DNA of 64,000 bases from Sphingomonas kyeonggiensis (GTDB lineage Bacteria > Pseudomonadota > Alphaproteobacteria > Sphingomonadales > Sphingomonadaceae): contig NZ_JACHLN010000001.1 in NCBI RefSeq assembly GCF_014204495.1, forward strand, positions 1 through 64,000, given 5' to 3'. This document shows positions 57,273 through 64,000 of the stretch, in pieces. Each line of letters opens with the position of its first letter. Positions within the stretch are counted from its first letter, which is position 1. A program made the position numbers and the translations under genes. The notes under the pieces are model-generated. The model saw nothing but the letters and a program-made list of their open reading frames with translations, was not told the DNA's origin and searched no databases.

Positions 57273-57602
57273 ATGCGCAAACCCCGGGATTTCGATGTCG
57301 AGCTGAAAGCGCTGGCCGACAAGGCCAGGCAGCTTCAGCAGCAAAAGCTTCACCAGCTAGGCGAGCTGGTGACCGTTACCGGTGCGGACACGCTGTCGCC
57401 CGAGCATCTGGCCGGCGCGCTGCTCGCTGCGGTCGAGATGAAGGACGCGCCGACGAAGGAGGCATGGCGCAAACGCGGCGCCGCATTCTTTCAGAGCAAG
57501 AGCCGCAAGAATGCCGGAGCGAATGCGCAGGAATCAGGTGTCGTTTCGGCACGCGCTGGCGGCGCGGCATCGCCCGCAAGCGCAGATCGCGCGCCGGGAT
57601 AA
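57273..57602 (+). CDS. traC: Conjugal transfer protein TraC
   Basis: 109 aa from ATG 57273 behind AAAGGA. Typical TraC opening (MRKPRDFDVELKALADKARQ), followed by QQQKLHQLGELVTVTGADTL, LAGALLAAVEMKD, and a basic, disordered tail. A small relaxosome helper that assists TraA at oriT. Overlaps traD by about 80 bp. Confidence 0.87.
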   Translation: MRKPRDFDVELKALADKARQLQQQKLHQLGELVTVTGADTLSPEHLAGALLAAVEMKDAPTKEAWRKRGAAFFQSKSRKNAGANAQESGVVSARAGGAASPASADRAPG

Positions 57603-57828
57603 GCGAGCCTGGGTCGTGAAACGACGCGAGCGCACGCGGCAGCTGATCGAACTGGGCGGACTGGTTGCAAAAGCGGGCTTGGTCGAACTGACCGATGACG
57701 ATCGCGCAGTGATCTTCGGTTTGCTGACGAGCGCCGCCGCGACTTTGCAAGGCGAGGATCGCGACCAAGCACTTGTGCTATGGCGCCGGCGCGGAAAGCG
57801 CGCATTCGGCAATGAAAGAGATGGTTGA
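57523..57828 (+). CDS. traD: Conjugal transfer protein TraD (small Ti-type)
   Basis: 101 aa from ATG 57523 (GGAG upstream; 57511 is an alternative). RDKRAWVVKRRERTRQLIEL, then GGLVAKAGLVELTDDDRAVI is the Ti-type TraD pattern, unrelated to the F coupling protein of the same name. Relaxosome accessory. Confidence 0.82.
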   Translation: MRRNQVSFRHALAARHRPQAQIARRDKRAWVVKRRERTRQLIELGGLVAKAGLVELTDDDRAVIFGLLTSAAATLQGEDRDQALVLWRRRGKRAFGNERDG

Positions 57829-57932
57829 CCGGGAGTTGGTTGCATCGCCAATCAATATACGACAGGGACGGCGACCAGGCGTGCAGCTATCAAATCCGAT
57901 ATCGCGCTGCGCCAACTAAGGAAGGGTCGCGA

Positions 57933-58442
57933 ATGTCGGACGAGAACTCCCTGAACGCCGTCGAGCTGGCCGCAGAACTCACGATTGCCTGGCTTGGCAA
58001 TCAGAACAACCGCGTGAACGCAGAGGATGTGCCTGCATTCCTGCGCACGATGCACGCGACTGTTATCGAACTCGATGGAAAAGCGGCGCCCACAACTGAC
58101 GCAGTCGATGAAGCCGGCAGTGAGTCCGAATACACGCCAGCTGTCTCGGTACGGAAGTCGCTCGGCTCGAAAGATCACATCATCTCGATGATCGACGGCA
58201 AGCCCTACAAGACGCTGCGTCGCCATCTCTCCACCCATGGCCTGACACCGGAAGAGTATCGCGAGCGCTACAACCTTCGCCCGGACTACCCGATGGTCGC
58301 CCCGAACTATTCAGAAGCGCGTCGGCAGATGGCGCACAAGATCGGGCTGGGCGCGAAGGGCCGCGCGGCCAAGTCGGGCGCGGCCGCAACGCCGGCCCCG
58401 TCTCCGACACGCAAGCCGCGTGCGAAAGCGAGCGCTTCGTAA
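57933..58442 (+). CDS. MucR/Ros-family regulator with altered zinc site
   Basis: 169 aa from ATG 57933 behind AAGGAAGGG. Core: VRKSLGSKDHIISMIDGKPY, then KTLRRHLSTHGLTPEEYRERY, YPMVAPNYSEARRQMAHKIGLG, the Ros/MucR fold. The Cys ligand of the zinc finger is replaced (IISMIDG where relatives have ICLEDG-like), while both His are kept, so metal binding may be lost or altered. C-terminus is Ala/Lys-rich. Likely silences transfer genes by binding AT-rich DNA. Followed by a very strong hairpin. Confidence 0.88.
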   Translation: MSDENSLNAVELAAELTIAWLGNQNNRVNAEDVPAFLRTMHATVIELDGKAAPTTDAVDEAGSESEYTPAVSVRKSLGSKDHIISMIDGKPYKTLRRHLSTHGLTPEEYRERYNLRPDYPMVAPNYSEARRQMAHKIGLGAKGRAAKSGAAATPAPSPTRKPRAKASAS

Positions 58443-58448
58443 CAAGCA

Positions 58449-58483
58449 TTTGCGCGCCGGGCGCGATACGCCCGGCGCGCAAA
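58449..58483. terminator. Perfect 15-bp hairpin after mucR-like gene
   Basis: TTTGCGCGCCGGGCG, loop CGATA, CGCCCGGCGCGCAAA, 6 bp after the stop. No T run after it. Confidence 0.65.
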
Positions 58484-58591
58484 TCGCATGAAGCTGATCC
58501 AAGCTGCGAGATTTCCGAATATGTCCGGCGAACAGGGATCGGTGGGGCGTGCAGCAACGCGATTTTAACGCTGCTGCGCAAGTTTGATTAT

Positions 58592-59152
58592 ATGTCTTTC
58601 CTCGTCCTCGCCTGCGTCTTGATCGCCGTGGACGGCGACACGCTCCGCTGCGACCAGGAGCTCATTCGCCTGATAGGAATCGATGCGCCGGAGTTGCCAG
58701 GGCATTGCCAGGACGGGCGCGATTGCGCTCCTGGTGATCCGCTGGAATCAAAGCGAGCATTGGAAGTTCTATCTCGCGGCCCCGCGTCGATCGATCGCCA
58801 AGGCCGTGATGTATATGGCCGAACGCTGGCTCGGGTGCAGGTAAACGGAGTCGATCTGTCATGCGCGCAGCTTGCGGGCGGGCACGCAATCTACCGGGCA
58901 GATTGGGATCAGTTCGGTTTGGTCGGCACAGATTGTGGCGTAGCGAAGCCACCCCAGGCCGTTTCTGCTTCGCCGTCGGCTCGGCGCGCTCGACCAGTTT
59001 CGGCACCGAAAGCTGTCACCGGATGGAGCTATCGCAATTGCGCGGAGGCTCGTCGTGCGGGCGCGGCCCCGCTGCACCGCGGACAGCCCGGCTATGGTGC
59101 GCACATGGACGGGGACGGTGATGGCATCGCCTGCGAGCCATTCAGGAGATAG
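58592..59152 (+). CDS. Thermonuclease (SNase) with excalibur domain
   Basis: 186 aa. Short hydrophobic N-terminus (MSFLVLACVLIAVDG) may be a signal. SNase core: VDGDTLRC, IRLIGIDAPELPG, GRDVYGRTLARV (catalytic Arg/Glu region). C-terminal excalibur calcium-binding motif: YRNCAEARRAGAAPLHRG, DGDGDGIACE. Secreted or periplasmic nucleases of this type often travel on mobile elements; the role may be nucleic-acid degradation in the envelope. Confidence 0.87.
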   Translation: MSFLVLACVLIAVDGDTLRCDQELIRLIGIDAPELPGHCQDGRDCAPGDPLESKRALEVLSRGPASIDRQGRDVYGRTLARVQVNGVDLSCAQLAGGHAIYRADWDQFGLVGTDCGVAKPPQAVSASPSARRARPVSAPKAVTGWSYRNCAEARRAGAAPLHRGQPGYGAHMDGDGDGIACEPFRR

Positions 59153-59191
59153 TGCCGTTCGGCAGGCGGCGGTCCGTGTAGCCCCTGAGCA

Positions 59192-60085
59192 TCAGGCGAG
59201 GCGCTCCTCGCATACCGCGCGAACCAGATCGCGCAGCATCGCAACCCGTTCGCCTAGCCAGGTTAGCTCTTCAGCGGTGATCTTGTAGTGCGGCGAGTAG
59301 CGCGCGTTCACATATGCTTGGCGCAGCAGTTCGAAGCGCCGTCGGCTGTCCTTGTCGTCGCGGGGCCACGCTTCGATTAGCGACGGCGCGATGTCCTCCG
59401 CACGCGACCGCAGGAAGTTCAGCTTGTGCGATTTGGGGCTGTAGAGCGTGAGCACGAGCAGAGTGCAGTGATAAAGGCGCTCGGCAGCTTGGTGAAAGTC
59501 AAACGCCGCATCCTTCAAATAGCCCTTTTCGAGATAGAAGAGAGCACCCTCGAGGCGCTGCGTTGCGGCCGGAAACCATTCGTCAAAATAGCCCCGCGCC
59601 TCAGCGCGCGCCTCCTCAGGCGGCAAATTCTGAGGCGCTGCAAACCCAAACCCCTCGGCTTCGTAGAGCGCGATGCCTTGCTTGAGGATATCGACAAAGA
59701 ACGGCCGGCCGCGCTCGAGCTGCTTATTCACGTCGGTGAGGGTGTGGACGATGAAGTTGACCGGTGCGCTCAGTGTCTGCGCGATGGTCACTTCACGCAT
59801 CAGCCGGTCATCGGCCGCACCCCAATATTCGGTGATATCGGTCAGCCGCTCGTCATTGACGACGACGAGAATGTCGTAATCGGAGTGATAGCCGCCGATC
59901 GGATCATCGACCCAGTCGCCGCGCGCATAGGAGCCGAACAACACCAGCTTGAGGATCCGCGCCGCCTTCTTCCTGGGATCGGTGGTGCGCGCGGTGATCT
60001 CGGCGAATTCCTCGAAAAGGATGCGCACGACATGGGCCAGCTCGCGCTGCTTGGCCTGTGGCAGATGGTCGAGATCGGTTCGCAT
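59192..60085 (-). CDS. MNT nucleotidyltransferase-HEPN fusion protein
   Basis: 297 aa. N-terminal nucleotidyltransferase: LVLFGSYARGDW, SDYDILVVV (the two Asp). C-terminal HEPN: AAFDFHQAAERLYHCTLLVL, NARYSPHYKIT (Arg and His of a HEPN nuclease site). In separated form MNT and HEPN are antitoxin and toxin (AMPylation of the RNase); fused forms exist on plasmids. Plausibly a stability or defence gene of the element. Confidence 0.86.
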   Translation of the reverse strand: MRTDLDHLPQAKQRELAHVVRILFEEFAEITARTTDPRKKAARILKLVLFGSYARGDWVDDPIGGYHSDYDILVVVNDERLTDITEYWGAADDRLMREVTIAQTLSAPVNFIVHTLTDVNKQLERGRPFFVDILKQGIALYEAEGFGFAAPQNLPPEEARAEARGYFDEWFPAATQRLEGALFYLEKGYLKDAAFDFHQAAERLYHCTLLVLTLYSPKSHKLNFLRSRAEDIAPSLIEAWPRDDKDSRRRFELLRQAYVNARYSPHYKITAEELTWLGERVAMLRDLVRAVCEERLA

Positions 60086-60152
60086 AAGACAGCTTCAACC
60101 TGTGGCAGGCGCGGACCGGATGGCAAGGCCTATCCGGTCCATAACCCGAGGA

Positions 60153-61061
60153 TCATTGCTGGCGTTGATCCGGTTCGGCTTGGACAAAGCCGAGCAGATA
60201 GTCTGCCGCCTTGCTGGCAGCGCTCGCGGCGCGGAAGATTGCCTTTTCGTCCTCGCGCAGCACGGCAAGCCACGCCCCGATATAATCGGAATGCCGCACC
60301 GTCGGTGAGATCGACAGCGATGCACAGGTAAAGGCACTCGCCATCTCGGCCACCAGCTCCTCGCGGGCATAGTCGGCACTGCCGAAGCCGCCGCGCTGGT
60401 TGCGATCGAGACGGCTCGCATGGCCGGTCCAATGCCCCAGCTCGTGCAGCGCGGTGCGGTACCAGTTGATTGGCGCGGGAAAGGCCGCTTGCGGCGGTAC
60501 CTGCACATAGTCATGCGGCGGGGAATAATAGGCTTCGCTGCCGCCGATCCGGAAGTCTGCGCCGGTGGCTGCAATCACCGCCTCGGCCAAAGGGATTGTC
60601 TCGCGCTCGGTTGCCATCGCAGGAAGCGCCGTCACCTTGTCCGGCAGGCCCTCGCACTGGTCGATGTTGAAGACGGTGAAGCGCTTCAGGAACGCCAGCT
60701 GCCGCGCCTCGCGGTCCTCGCTCCGCGCGCGCTCGGCTTCGTCCTTGGGCGTGAAGCGATCGGCATAGCAGATGGTGGTGCCGCGCTCGCCCTTGCGGAC
60801 ATTGCCGCCAAGCGCATTGGCCTGCCGATAGGTCAGCCAGCGCTGCGAGGCATAGCCGCCCTCAATGACGGCTGCCCAGAGGATCAGCACATTGATCCCC
60901 GAATAGCGTCGCCCCGTTCCCGCGTTATGCGGCATGGTGCAGCCGCACGCCGCGCTGTCCCAAGGCTGTACCCAGGGCAGCCGCCCCTGCTCCAGCTCGG
61001 CAATCACCCGCGCGGTCACCTCGGCATAGAGGCTCTCACGGTTGGTTCTGGTCGTCTCCAT
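60153..61061 (-). CDS. ardC: ArdC-like antirestriction protein
   Basis: 302 aa from ATG 61061 behind GAGGAGCAGG. N-terminal ArdC ssDNA-binding domain (LYAEVTARVIAELEQGRLPW, SGINVLILW, GERGTTICYADRF); C-terminal zincin metallopeptidase with HELGHWTGHASRL and the third ligand in REELVAEM. ArdC protects incoming single-stranded DNA from restriction during conjugation. Its upstream side is the dispersed element, copy 4. Confidence 0.93.
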   Translation of the reverse strand: METTRTNRESLYAEVTARVIAELEQGRLPWVQPWDSAACGCTMPHNAGTGRRYSGINVLILWAAVIEGGYASQRWLTYRQANALGGNVRKGERGTTICYADRFTPKDEAERARSEDREARQLAFLKRFTVFNIDQCEGLPDKVTALPAMATERETIPLAEAVIAATGADFRIGGSEAYYSPPHDYVQVPPQAAFPAPINWYRTALHELGHWTGHASRLDRNQRGGFGSADYAREELVAEMASAFTCASLSISPTVRHSDYIGAWLAVLREDEKAIFRAASAASKAADYLLGFVQAEPDQRQQ

Positions 61062-61632
61062 CTTCCTGCTCCTCAAACCACCGCAACCGGCGCCGGAATG
61101 GCGGGTGGGCGGCAGGAGCGGTCCGACGATCTCGCCGGCAGAGGCGGGATGCACCCGCAGGGCCGAAACAGCGTGGAGGAGCCGGCAACGCCGGGTTGCG
61201 GCACGCCGCGGCGGGATCACAGGGCAGCGACGCCCACCCGCCAGATCGAGCCGGAGGCCCAACGCCAGCGCGTCAGCGCTGTCCACAGATCTCAGCGCGA
61301 AGCGCTGCCCAGCGCCCCAGGCGCCTATCAAACATGCACCCTCGAATCCGGCCGGCCGTCGCGGCGGCGTGCGCGCGCGACCGTGCGCCAGCCGCCGCCG
61401 CGCCTTCCGGCCGGATCGAGTGTGTCACGCGGAAAACAAGAGGCGCTGCGGACCCTGGCGGTTTCGCAGAAGTCCGCCAGCGAACGCTCATCAGACATCG
61501 CGTTCCGTTCTGCGCCGGCTCCCGCCGGCCAACATGTCAGCGATCGTCATCCGGATGGACCGAGACGCGCAGCGACTCGGCGCCGCCAAGCGGCGTAGAG
61601 CGCGATCGCACCGCAGGGGTGAGACGCCCTGA
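61062..61632 (-). repeat. Dispersed structured element, copy 4 (leader of ardC)
   Basis: Runs directly upstream of the ardC start. Arms GGCGGGTGGGCG (61100-61111) and CGCCCACCCGCC (61231-61242) pair perfectly, with a G-C to C-G exchange relative to copies 1 and 2. Hairpin CAGCGC-GTCA-GCGCTG (61266-61281) replaces CGGCGC/GCGCCG with a paired change. This copy is the only one still linked to an intact gene, supporting a leader role. Confidence 0.76.
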
Positions 61633-61794
61633 CACACGACCGTCGAAAATCGAGAACTGCCTTTATCTGCGCGCATCCACGCCGACGCTCGCCCACCTAC
61701 GCGACCGCCGCGAGCACCCCTTGCCCAAGCCGAAAACGCTGCTCACTCAACCCGGGGAGCATCAGTCAGACACAGAAGATGCAAGGTGATACCA

Positions 61795-62004
61795 ATGCAA
61801 ACCGACACTCCAGACCGCATCCTCCGGATCAAGAGCGTCCTTGAGCGCACCGGCCTCAGCCGCTCGACCCTCTACCGCAAAATGCAGAACGGCACCTTCC
61901 CCAAGAACGTCCAGATCAGCACTCGCTGTGCCGGCTGGCGGGAGTCCGCAATCAACGCCTGGCTGCACAACCCGATGTTCTACTCCGTCGAAGCAGGTCA
62001 GTAA
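61795..62004 (+). CDS. alpA: AlpA-family excisionase-like regulator
   Basis: 69 aa from ATG 61795 behind AAGGTGAT. Winged-helix: ILRIKSVLERTGLSRSTLYR, then GTFPKNVQIS and GWRESAINAWL. AlpA proteins activate or direct excision of integrated elements; here near a serine recombinase. Its 3' end overlaps the degraded HTH-like gene in the opposite direction. Confidence 0.9.
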   Translation: MQTDTPDRILRIKSVLERTGLSRSTLYRKMQNGTFPKNVQISTRCAGWRESAINAWLHNPMFYSVEAGQ

Positions 62005-62320
62005 GCCGCGCCGAATGGGTCCGCACGCGTCCCGGCTTTCCCGGCGACATACGCACCTTCCGTGCAAGCGGCCGTGCCTTGGGAACGGTCATGTCCGCGC
62101 TTGGCCAGACCAAAGGATCAGCGTCTTTAGCCGCCGGCAAGGGCGGGGCGGGATCCGCTTTGCCAAGCTCGAGCTTGGTCCAGTGGCCGCGGCCGGGTCG
62201 CGGCACGTTCATCGCATCGCAAATGCGAGCCATATAGCTGCCCGAAACACCAAAGCGCGCTGACACCTTGGTCATCGGCTCTGCCCATACCAGCTGATAC
62301 AGTTCCTCGCGCGAGACCAT
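61952..62320 (-). pseudogene. Truncated copy of the HTH-like module gene
   Basis: From ATG 62320: MVSREELYQLVWAEPMTKVS, FGVSGSYMARICDAMNVPR, PGRGHWTKLELGKADPAPPL, matching the N-terminal 75-90 residues of the 427-aa protein at 42238. After about DPLVWPSADMTV homology fades and the frame overlaps alpA. The DNA-binding part could still be made as a ~122-aa protein. Confidence 0.78.
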
Positions 62321-62395
62321 GTTCACTCGGTTCAAATCTGACGGAGCCTATGGCCGGGGCGCTGCACGATCGAAACCCGCCTCGGCATCGCTTGC

Positions 62396-62409
62396 AATGT
62401 TGGAACATT
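62396..62409. promoter_or_regulatory. Palindrome in the peptide/HTH intergenic region, copy 2
   Basis: AATGTTGGAACATT, the same palindrome as at 42151 (read from the other strand), in the context TTGC...AAG-x-GAACATA shared by both modules. Confidence 0.7.
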
Positions 62410-62448
62410 AAGTGAACATACGTCGACTCCGATGAAAGGAGTACCGAC

Positions 62449-62541
62449 ATGCTTATCCTCAGCGATGGCTTTCTGCTTGGCCTAGCATCGCTCGTCACAG
62501 CCGTGGCCGGCCTTGTCTGGGCAGCTCGTCGCAAGCCCTGA
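62449..62541 (+). CDS. 30-residue membrane peptide, copy 2
   Basis: ATG 62449 with AAAGGAG upstream; MLILSDGFLLGLASL to VWAARRKP. 29 of 30 residues identical to copy 1, with more DNA differences than protein differences. Divergent from the truncated HTH-like gene and 70 bp before the recombinase. Confidence 0.75.
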   Translation: MLILSDGFLLGLASLVTAVAGLVWAARRKP

Positions 62542-62610
62542 ACGCACGAAGGATTAGGGAGAGGCAATTGTCGTGACATGTGAGACGCTCTGCCAGCTTG
62601 GAGGCGCGTC

Positions 62611-64000
62611 ATGGCAGGCTCCGAACCGAAGCCCGTGTTTCGTTGCGCGATTTACACTCGCAAGAGCACCGAGGAGGGGCTCGACCGGGAGGTAAACTCG
62701 CTGGAATCGCAGCGGGACACGTGTTCGGCCTATATCCGCAGTCAGAAACACAAAGGCTGGATCGAACTACCGAAGCGCTATGACGATGGAGGCTGGTCGG
62801 GCGCGAATCTGGTCCGACCAGCCCTTCAGGACTTGCTGACCGACATCGAGGCCGGCCGCGTCGATGTCGTAGTGATTTACAAGATCGACCGGCTGTCGCG
62901 ATCTCTTCTGGATTTCGTCCGGCTGATCGACACCCTTGAGCGTTTCAAGGTCTCTTTCGTCAGTATCACCCAGGCCTTCGACACATCCGACAGTATGGGC
63001 CGCTTGGTGCTCAATGTCCTGCTGACCTTCGCCCAGTTTGAGCGCGAGCTATTGTCGGATCGCCTGCGCGATCGGTTCGCGACGCTCAAGCGGCGGGGCA
63101 AATGGACTGGCGGCAAGACCCCCTTCGGCTATGCCAAGGTCGACAAGAAACTGATCGCGCATGAGGTCGAGGCGGCGATCGTACGCGACATCTATGCGCG
63201 CTATCCTGAGGCGGTTTCGGGCAACCAACTTCTGCAGGAGTTGCGTGCTCAGGGCGTTCGCAACAAGACCTCGGTTGCACGGGATGGCAGGATATTGGGC
63301 GGGCATCTGTTCGGGCCGGGCTTGTTGCACCGAATACTGACCAACCCGCTCTATCTCGGCTTCATTGAATATAAGGGCGAGTGGTATCCCGGAGAACATC
63401 CGGCCCTGGTCACGCGCGAGCAGTGGGACCGCGTCCAAGCTAAACGCGCTCTGCGACACGAATGTCAGATTCCGCGCGGACATAGCGGCGCGCTGCTGAA
63501 AGGCCTGCTTTTCGATTCCCATGGCCGGCGAATGCATCCGGACGGACAAATTCGCGAAGGCCGGCGGTGGGACTATTACTCTACCGAGCTGTCCCGTGAC
63601 GCGCGACGCCAACACCTGAAGGTGATCCGCGTGAACGCGGGAGAGGTGGAAGCACTTGCGGTCACAGCCTTGCGCAGCCTTCTCACCAATCGACCGCGTC
63701 TCTCGGAGGCGCTCGCGGAACTTGGCATTCTGGACGCGTCGATCGAGATGGCCCTCAAGTCTGGACCGACGATCTCCCGTTGGCTCGATGGTATGGAACG
63801 CGAGCGTCTGGCCGCGGTGCTGAAATGTGTTGTGCGGCGTGCGGAACTGGACCGGGAGAAGGTCCGGTTGCTGATCTCCTGCTTTGAACTTGATCGATTG
63901 CTCGCCTGGGATGGCGTGGGATTGCTGCGGCCATCGGTTGAGATACCGGGGCGCGTCATGTCGCGCGTCTACGTCCTGGATGCACCGGCAGCATTGGTAC
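62611..64000 (+). CDS. Large serine recombinase (3' end beyond window)
   Basis: ATG 62611 behind GGAGG; no stop before the window end (463 codons). Resolvase catalytic domain: CAIYTRKSTEEGL (nucleophile Ser19), VIYKIDRLSRSLLDFV, NVLLTFAQFERELLSDRLRDR. Recombinase domain: GGKTPFGYAK, LTNPLYLGFIEYKGEWYPGE. The usual Cys zinc ribbon is replaced by GLLFDSHGRRMHPDG, as in many ICE/prophage enzymes. Presumably the integrase of the tra/ardC element. Confidence 0.93.
   Translation, partial: MAGSEPKPVFRCAIYTRKSTEEGLDREVNSLESQRDTCSAYIRSQKHKGWIELPKRYDDGGWSGANLVRPALQDLLTDIEAGRVDVVVIYKIDRLSRSLLDFVRLIDTLERFKVSFVSITQAFDTSDSMGRLVLNVLLTFAQFERELLSDRLRDRFATLKRRGKWTGGKTPFGYAKVDKKLIAHEVEAAIVRDIYARYPEAVSGNQLLQELRAQGVRNKTSVARDGRILGGHLFGPGLLHRILTNPLYLGFIEYKGEWYPGEHPALVTREQWDRVQAKRALRHECQIPRGHSGALLKGLLFDSHGRRMHPDGQIREGRRWDYYSTELSRDARRQHLKVIRVNAGEVEALAVTALRSLLTNRPRLSEALAELGILDASIEMALKSGPTISRWLDGMERERLAAVLKCVVRRAELDREKVRLLISCFELDRLLAWDGVGLLRPSVEIPGRVMSRVYVLDAPAALV

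Noticed and set aside
60420..61598. 392-codon frame opposite ardC and through the dispersed element
   Set aside because: The element is open in several frames in all copies but no frame is conserved between copies; stems with paired changes fit RNA or DNA structure better.

Overview
The window reads as GC-rich alphaproteobacterial DNA, most likely Sphingomonadales. Pointers are an EL222-like LOV-HTH photoreceptor, an IspH-CrtE/carotenoid locus, a REP sequence of the type common in sphingomonads, several small stress-type proteins and Ti-type mobilisation genes. No rRNA, tRNA or CRISPR array was seen. All family calls come from reading the sequence, not from searches.

Layout. 1-13.3 kb is chromosomal-looking and stress-flavoured: a secreted IPT/TIG-repeat protein (running off the left edge), a large-subunit catalase, a hemerythrin-like protein, a CPA1 antiporter, a PHB-depolymerase-like esterase, a cold-shock protein, a transglutaminase-like protein and many small proteins. 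13.3-15.4 kb holds a truncated ParB-like gene, the first copy of a dispersed structured element, and usg. 15.6-17.6 kb is groES-groEL. 18.3-23.4 kb is a light/carotenoid locus: photolyase, FAD oxidoreductase, LOV-LuxR regulator and an IspH-geranylgeranyl diphosphate synthase fusion, followed by the first 37 codons of crtI.

At about 23.46 kb crtI stops, and its 3' part reappears at about 43.80 kb. The roughly 20.3 kb between is a defence-like island. It carries an NgoMIV-family restriction endonuclease, Vsr, an HNH endonuclease, a cytosine methyltransferase, a NERD-UvrD helicase, a 1,623-aa GHKL ATPase with DUF3883, a three-gene operon with two nuclease-fold proteins, an exported trypsin-like protease operon, and a divergent mini-module (30-residue membrane peptide plus 427-aa HTH-like protein).

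43.8-50.4 kb returns to host-type genes, including two hybrid histidine kinases, one with a LOV domain. 50.4-54.2 kb is scarred: another element copy, an htpG tail, a SDR/MarR pair and two truncated genes fused tail to tail. 54.2-64 kb is a mobilisable element: TraA relaxase, a Ti-type oriT, traC/traD, a MucR-like regulator, secreted nuclease, MNT-HEPN protein, ArdC, AlpA, a second copy of the mini-module and a large serine recombinase cut by the window end.

The strongest candidates for something undescribed are (1) the dispersed ~0.3-0.6 kb element, present four times plus one partial copy, whose stems show compensatory changes between copies, and (2) the duplicated peptide/HTH module that shares a 14-bp palindrome in its intergenic region.
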